A stretch of 64,000 nt of DNA from CAYFPX01 sp964519895 (GTDB taxonomy: Bacteria > Myxococcota_A > UBA796 > CAJQPC01): assembly GCA_964519895.1 (NCBI GenBank), contig CAZFLE010000022.1, positions 14,353 to 78,352 on the forward strand, given 5' to 3'. Every line of letters starts with the position of its first letter. Positions within the stretch are counted from its first letter, which is position 1. Of this stretch, positions 59,427-64,000 are shown piece after piece. The translations under genes were made by a program, and so were the position numbers. The notes beneath the pieces were generated by a model. The model was not told the DNA's origin, searched no databases, and was given only the letters and a program-made list of their open reading frames with translations.

Positions 59427-60506
59427 TCAGGCCCCGAGCTCGATCCCCACGGCCCGCGCCGTCTTGACCAGCTCACCCTCGGGATCCACCCTCCGGTAGG
59501 TGGCGATGGCATCGGCGATGGGTGCGCCGACGACGCGGCCGTCGCGCAAGACCGCGATCTCGCCCCAGCGTCCCGCCGCGACCAGCTCCACCGCCTTGAC
59601 GCCGAAGCGGGTCGCCAGGATGCGGTCGAAGGGCACCGGCGAGCCGCCCCGCTGGAGGTGGCCCAGCACCGTGACCCGTGACTCGATCTCCATGCGCTCG
59701 GCGAGCTGGTGGGCCAGCACCACCGCCGGCCCGCCCACCGACACCACGCCCTTGCCGTGGGCCTGGCTGGAGGTGGTGGGGGCGCCCGTCGCCGGCTCGG
59801 CACCCTCGGCGACCACGATCAGCGTGAACTGGCGGCCCACCGCTCGCCGCTTCTCGATCTTGGCGCAGATGCGGTCCACCTCGTAGGGCAGCTCCGGGAT
59901 CACGATGGCGTCGGCCCCGCCGGCGATGCCCGCGCTCAGCGCGATGTGCCCGGCGTCCCGCCCCATGACCTCGAGCAGCATGACCCGATCGTGGGACTCG
60001 GCCGTGGTGTGCAGGCGGTCCAGCGCCTCGGTCGCCACCGCCACGGCCGAGTGGAAGCCAAAGGTGTAGTCCGTCGCACTCAGGTCGTTGTCGATGGTCT
60101 TGGGCACGCCGACCACCCGGATGCCGTGCCGCTGCATGAGCTGCCAGCCGATCTTCTGGGTGCCGTCGCCGCCGATCACGACCAGGCCCTCCAGGTCCAG
60201 ATCCCGCACGGCGCCGGCGACCTCTGCAGAGCGGTCGATGGGCGGCTTGCCGAACCCAAAGGGATCGCCCCGGTTCGTGGTGCCCAGCAGCGTGCCCCCC
60301 CGGGCCAGCAGTCCGCTGCAGCTCTTCGGCGTCAGGTGGCGCACCCGGTAGGGCGACTCCAGCAGCCCATTGAAGCTGTCCTCGATGCCCAGCACCGTCC
60401 ACTGCCGCCGACCGACCCCGTCCTTGACGAAGGCCCGAATGACCGCATTGAGACCCGGCGCGTCCCCGCCGCCAGTGAGGATGCCGACCTTGCACTTCTC
60501 GCTCAT
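59427..60506 (-). CDS. pfkA: 6-phosphofructokinase, group III type
   Basis: A 359-residue PFK: VGILTGGGDAPGLNAVIRAF, VVIGGDGTQKIGWQL, VGVPKTIDNDLSATDYTFGF, LLEVMGRDAGHIALSAGIAG and VTVLGHLQRGGSPVPFDR. In this family ATP users have Gly in GGDG and Gly before TIDND, while PPi users have Asp and Lys. Here Gly and Lys are combined (GGDGT with PKTIDND), the group III pattern, where donors can be ATP or pyrophosphate. It phosphorylates fructose-6-phosphate in glycolysis, or reversibly with PPi. The donor must be tested. The ATG is at 60506. Confidence 0.93.
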   Translation of the reverse strand: MSEKCKVGILTGGGDAPGLNAVIRAFVKDGVGRRQWTVLGIEDSFNGLLESPYRVRHLTPKSCSGLLARGGTLLGTTNRGDPFGFGKPPIDRSAEVAGAVRDLDLEGLVVIGGDGTQKIGWQLMQRHGIRVVGVPKTIDNDLSATDYTFGFHSAVAVATEALDRLHTTAESHDRVMLLEVMGRDAGHIALSAGIAGGADAIVIPELPYEVDRICAKIEKRRAVGRQFTLIVVAEGAEPATGAPTTSSQAHGKGVVSVGGPAVVLAHQLAERMEIESRVTVLGHLQRGGSPVPFDRILATRFGVKAVELVAAGRWGEIAVLRDGRVVGAPIADAIATYRRVDPEGELVKTARAVGIELGA

Positions 60507-60822
60507 CCGCAGGCTCCCGCGCGCAGGGCGGCGAGTCTACGACGATCCTCGCCGACTCGCGCACACGTCAGCGCTTGCCCGGCGACCCCGAAGCCGCGCC
60601 CCACTCGCAAACACCCAACTCGCCACCGATCGCCATCCAGCCGGCCACCCCGCCCACGCCGGAACCCGTGAAGGGACGGCAGGCACCACCCGACGCCCCC
60701 CAGAGTCACCCAGCGGTACCCATCCACCAGCGCCTCGATGCGCGATGCCCTCAAAGAGTCCCGTCTGACCTGGGCCCAGCCCGTACAGCGGCCAAACGAC
60801 CTAGCCCCACGATCGACGAGAC
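60507..60822. other. Intergenic region without recognised gene
   Basis: These 316 bases separate the pfkA start and the radical SAM stop, both on the minus strand. Open frames cross it in several directions but none shows a start signal, protein family or codon pattern that stands out. It should hold the pfkA promoter and the radical SAM terminator; no clear -10 element or T-rich hairpin was seen. Confidence 0.5.
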
Positions 60823-62304
60823 CTACTTGGCGGCCTCCACGTAGTCGTCCCCGCGGATCTTGGCGAAGTCCTTGATGTGGCCCCAGATGGCCTTCACGCC
60901 ACGGGCCATGTAGTCGAGATCGTCCGGGTGCTTGATCTGGGTGAGCTGGTGCGCCAGGAACTTCGGGCTCATGTAGAGCTTGTAGAACTGGCCGGCCATC
61001 TGGACGACTTCTTCGGACTGCATGTCGGTGAGCACACAGACCGGCTCGGTCATGTCGTAGCGCTCGTACTCGGTCTCCTCGAACCGGATCCAGCCGTTGC
61101 GCTGGCACAGGTCGAACAGGGGGGTGCCGGGGTAGGGCATCACCACCGTGGCCTGGAGGTGGTGGGCCAGGCCGTTGTGCATCAGGTAGCGGGCCAGCTC
61201 CAGGGTCTCGTAGGCGTCTTCCTTGGTCTCCCAGGGGTAGCCGACCATCATGGTCAGGTGCGGCTGTAGCCCGGCGCTGGTGGCCATCTTGCAGCCCTCG
61301 ATGATCTTCTCCCGAGTCAGGGACTTGTCGAGGATGTCGATGGTGCGCTCGCTGGCCGACTCGATGCCCAGGATGAGCTTGCGGAAATTCGCCTTCTTCA
61401 TCAGCTGGACGTTCTTCTCGGTGAAGTAGTCGAACCGGAAATTGCAGTCGAAGACGGACTTCTCGGCGATGCCGCGGTCGATCATCTCGTGGCAGAGCCG
61501 GGTCAGCCAGTTGCCCGTGGGCAGCGCGCCCGTGTCGTCGAAGATGTTCCGGGTGCCGTAGCGGTCGATCAGGAACTCCATCTCGTCCGCCAGCCGCTCG
61601 GGACTCTGGGTGCGGAAGGACGGGTAGGTCACGGTCCAGGAGCAGAAGGTGCAGCGGCCATAGGGGCAGTCGCGACCGGCCATCGTCCACATGAAGGGCA
61701 GGCGGTACTTCCACTTCTCGAAGTAGAGGTGGGCGTTGGTCAGGTCGCGGTTGATGAACGGCAGCGCGTCCAGGTCGCCGATGTCCTTGTAGGGGCCCGT
61801 GCTCTTGGCCGTGCCGTCGGGCTCCTTGTACCAGAGGCCACCCGCGGGCTCGCCCTTGCCCTCGATCCAGTTGCACAGGTTCTGGAGCATGAAGTCGTAG
61901 TCGCCGCCGGTGATGCAGAAGTCGACGTTGGACTGGACCAGGGTCTCCTCGGGGTTCCCCGAGATGTGATCGCCAAACAACACCACCCGCACGCCGGGGA
62001 CCTCGGCCTTGATCGCGTCGACCAGCTCCCAGTGCTGGCGCACCACGGGGGCCTTGGTCTCCATGGCGATCAGCTCGGGCTGGTGGTCCCGCAGGATGCG
62101 CAGGAACTGGTTCCAGTCCCGCCGCTCGGCGATGCAGTCGGTCCAGCAGACGTCGTGGCCGTCCTGTTCGAGCAGGGTGGCAGCCCATGCGGGGATGCAC
62201 GGGTACAGGTAGCTGGGCTCGTGGAACCACTGGAACTGGCGGTTCTGGGTCAGCATGGGGCTGCCCTTTCCGCGCAGTGGCGGGTAGGCGATCATGACGC
62301 GCAT
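60823..62304 (-). CDS. B12-binding-type radical SAM protein with a C-x4-C-x2-C motif
   Basis: A 493-residue protein. The N-terminal Rossmann-like domain (MRVMIAYPPLRGKGSP; LEQDGHDVCWTDC) matches cobalamin-binding radical SAM families. The SAM-cluster motif is DCPYGRCTFCSW, with Cys213, Cys218 and Cys221, one residue longer than the canonical C-x3-C-x2-C. Later motifs include LILGIESASERTIDIL and TMMVGYPWETKEDAYE, typical of the barrel. It may do a methylation or rearrangement on a lipid or cofactor; the substrate is unknown. GGGAG precedes ATG 62304. Divergent from the M16 peptidase gene. Confidence 0.88.
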   Translation of the reverse strand: MRVMIAYPPLRGKGSPMLTQNRQFQWFHEPSYLYPCIPAWAATLLEQDGHDVCWTDCIAERRDWNQFLRILRDHQPELIAMETKAPVVRQHWELVDAIKAEVPGVRVVLFGDHISGNPEETLVQSNVDFCITGGDYDFMLQNLCNWIEGKGEPAGGLWYKEPDGTAKSTGPYKDIGDLDALPFINRDLTNAHLYFEKWKYRLPFMWTMAGRDCPYGRCTFCSWTVTYPSFRTQSPERLADEMEFLIDRYGTRNIFDDTGALPTGNWLTRLCHEMIDRGIAEKSVFDCNFRFDYFTEKNVQLMKKANFRKLILGIESASERTIDILDKSLTREKIIEGCKMATSAGLQPHLTMMVGYPWETKEDAYETLELARYLMHNGLAHHLQATVVMPYPGTPLFDLCQRNGWIRFEETEYERYDMTEPVCVLTDMQSEEVVQMAGQFYKLYMSPKFLAHQLTQIKHPDDLDYMARGVKAIWGHIKDFAKIRGDDYVEAAK

Positions 62305-62470
62305 CGAGGGCTCCCTGGGCGAACGCGCACACGCGAGGCGTGCCGGCAGGCCCAACCAAATACCATCCACAGCCGCCGACCGCACCCGCGAAAGCGCACC
62401 GACGGCCTTTGCAGCGCGTGAACATTCGGCCGATTAAGCCGCACTATGAAGCCCCTTCCCCAGGTCCGTG

Positions 62471-64000
62471 ATGAACACGAAGAAGCTCTTCCCTCTCGTC
62501 GCCCTGCTGCTCCCGGTCTCCGCCTTCTCGGCCAGCAGCGCCAAGCCGAGCATCGACCTCGCGCTGGATCCGTACTCGCTGACGCTGAGCGACTACTGCT
62601 TCCCCAGCGGTCTGCGGATCATGTTCCAGGAAGACCACACCCAGCCCTTGGTCAACATCACCCAGGTCATCGACCAGGGCTCCGACGCCGACCCGCCGGG
62701 TCTCGAAGGCATCGCCCACGTGGTCGAGCACCTGTGGTTCCGGTCCCACCTGGACGGTGAGATCAAGGTCTGGGACCAGCTCAAGGAGGTCGGCGCATCT
62801 CTGAACGCCTACACGGCGAGCGACGTCACCACCTACCTGACCGCCGCGCCCGTCTCCCAGATGGGCCCGCTGCTCGCCCTGGAAGCCCGGCGCATCTCCG
62901 GTGCCCTCTCGGTGGCCAACGTGACCCAGGAAGAGGTCAACCTGGAGCGCGAGATCGCCCGGAACGAGCTGCGGATGCGGTACGAGAACACCCAGGTCTC
63001 GGGCATCGGCTACCTCTACGGCAAGCTGTTCCCCGAGGGCCACCCCTACAGCAAGCTGGGCATCGGAACCCACGACAGCCTCGACAACATCACCGTCGAG
63101 GACGTCCAGAAGTTCACCGAAGAGAACTACGTGCCGGCCAAGACCACGATGCTGGTCATCGGCGACTTCCAGGTCAAGGACTCCTGGAAGATGATCGCCG
63201 AGTACTTCCCGCTGGAGCTGCTGGTCGATCCGGAGAACCCGGACGCCGAGCTCGAGCTCGTGGACTGCCCCCAGAGGGTCGACCCGACTTCCCTCCCCGA
63301 AGAGCCCCCCGCGCCGAACGACCAGGGCATCAGCTACCACAAGGCCGGGGTCGAGAAGACCACCGTGCTGGTGGGCTGGAGCTTGCCCGGCGGCTACCGG
63401 GCCGACGCGGCGAACTACCCTGCGGCCGGCGTCAACCTCGACTTCGTCGTCGAGGCCTTCCTCAACCCGGACTTCGACTGGGCCACGGACTCGGTCGAGG
63501 ACCTGTCCAGCGCCGACTGTGGCGTCTACTCCGAGGAACACGCCAGCATCGGCATCTGCGGCATCGAGGTCGCCGCCGGCAAGGACCCCGAGGAAGCCCT
63601 CGACGACGTCTTGGACGCCCTCTACCTCCAGTGGGAGGTCAACTTCCGCATCCAGGCCGGTGACTACATCTCCCAGCTGGTCAAGTACCAAGGCATGGTC
63701 GGGACCTTCCAGTCCGTCGAGAACGTGGCCTCCATCTTCGGGACCCGTGGCAACGCGGTGGCCGTCTACACCCACATGACCGGCGACCCGGCCTACTTCA
63801 GCCGCCAGATCGAGGCCTACAACCGGATCGAATACGACAAGGTCGCTGCCGTGGGGCACAAGTACCTCACCCGCGATCGCGCCGTGGCCGTCATCCTGGA
63901 ACCCTACGAGGACGGCGACCTGCTCATCGACTCGTCGGACCAGTCCTACAAGGGCAAGCCCTTCGAGGGCACCGTCGAGACCAAGCTCGATCTGGACAAC
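62471..64000 (+). CDS. M16-family zinc metallopeptidase, partial
   Basis: The first 510 codons are in the window; no stop is reached. A signal peptide (LFPLVALLLPVSAFSAS) is followed by an insulinase-type domain with FPSGLRIMFQEDHTQPLVN and the inverted zinc motif HVVEH (His83, Glu86, His87). A third ligand Glu is likely in EEVNLEREIARNEL, and NYVPAKTTMLVIGDF closes the first domain. The second, usually inactive, half-domain follows (ISYHKAGVEKTTVLVGWSLP). It is probably periplasmic, degrading peptides or processing proteins. ATG 62471 fits the signal peptide. The gene is intact as far as visible. Confidence 0.92.
   Translation, partial: MNTKKLFPLVALLLPVSAFSASSAKPSIDLALDPYSLTLSDYCFPSGLRIMFQEDHTQPLVNITQVIDQGSDADPPGLEGIAHVVEHLWFRSHLDGEIKVWDQLKEVGASLNAYTASDVTTYLTAAPVSQMGPLLALEARRISGALSVANVTQEEVNLEREIARNELRMRYENTQVSGIGYLYGKLFPEGHPYSKLGIGTHDSLDNITVEDVQKFTEENYVPAKTTMLVIGDFQVKDSWKMIAEYFPLELLVDPENPDAELELVDCPQRVDPTSLPEEPPAPNDQGISYHKAGVEKTTVLVGWSLPGGYRADAANYPAAGVNLDFVVEAFLNPDFDWATDSVEDLSSADCGVYSEEHASIGICGIEVAAGKDPEEALDDVLDALYLQWEVNFRIQAGDYISQLVKYQGMVGTFQSVENVASIFGTRGNAVAVYTHMTGDPAYFSRQIEAYNRIEYDKVAAVGHKYLTRDRAVAVILEPYEDGDLLIDSSDQSYKGKPFEGTVETKLDLDN

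Noticed and set aside
62444..63859. 471-codon minus-strand open frame across the M16 gene
   Set aside because: It is a shadow of the M16 peptidase, which has a signal peptide and the HxxEH motif in the plus frame.

Overview
The window is strongly GC-rich bacterial DNA with tightly packed genes. Neighbouring genes often overlap by 1, 4, 7 or 8 bases, and GTG and TTG starts are common. Three secreted proteins (37462-38412, 43521-45266, 49267-51021) end in a cysteine or Gly-Cys, a hydrophobic stretch and an arginine cluster, resembling the MYXO-CTERM sorting signal. Many lipoproteins, a FadL-type porin and MCE/Mla transport genes show an outer membrane. Together these suggest a member of Myxococcota or a related deltaproteobacterial-type lineage. 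An exact 100-N gap flanked by a duplicated 55-mer indicates a draft, probably metagenomic, assembly. No rRNA, tRNA, CRISPR array, transposase or prophage was recognised.

Layout. 0-2.1 kb: start of a type IIA topoisomerase A subunit and a beta-propeller protein (minus strand). 2.1-9.2 kb: an alpha-glucan cluster with three GH57 proteins (amylopullulanase-like, interrupted by the false gap; a glucanotransferase-like protein lacking its nucleophile; a branching enzyme) and a GalT-like enzyme. 9.2-15.1 kb: a secreted protein with a Lys/Asp tail, a membrane sulfatase-fold protein, two glycosyltransferases and an EamA transporter. 15.1-18.4 kb: an m5U-type RNA methyltransferase, a thioesterase, a PRC-barrel protein and small proteins. 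18.5-21.4 kb: a translationally coupled sulfur/cysteine cluster (CoaC-like flavoprotein, CysM, CysO-like carrier, MoeZ-like activator). 21.4-25.0 kb: lipoproteins and a pseudo-receiver. 25.1-30.4 kb: valS-nadC-birA and a HEAT-repeat lipoprotein. 30.4-34.8 kb: a small membrane ORF, a DUF255 thioredoxin-like protein, an M23 lipoprotein and an acyl-CoA dehydrogenase with a perfect palindromic operator candidate.

34.9-46.3 kb is an envelope region: a large lipoprotein with a possible lipid-binding half, three peptidase-fold proteins (S1, S8, M28) each missing an expected catalytic residue, a MmgE/PrpD protein, a FadL porin, a carboxypeptidase-regulatory-like surface protein and a flippase-like membrane protein. 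46.3-51.0 kb: trmB-moaE-moaD and three exported proteins. A long imperfect palindrome lies at 51.0-51.16 kb between convergent genes. 51.2-58.3 kb: murG, a JAMM/RadC-DinG helicase fusion with a coupled small protein, and an Mla/MCE lipid transporter with two different permease genes. 58.3-64 kb: an SH3-like exported protein, an MBL-fold hydrolase, a group-III-type phosphofructokinase, a cobalamin-binding-type radical SAM protein with an unusual cysteine spacing, and the start of an M16 peptidase running off the right end.

The most unusual signals are the set of active-site-degenerate enzymes, the JAMM-DinG fusion, the GGAP-ended sulfur carrier, the long palindrome, and the artefactual gap whose removal restores an intact GH57 gene.
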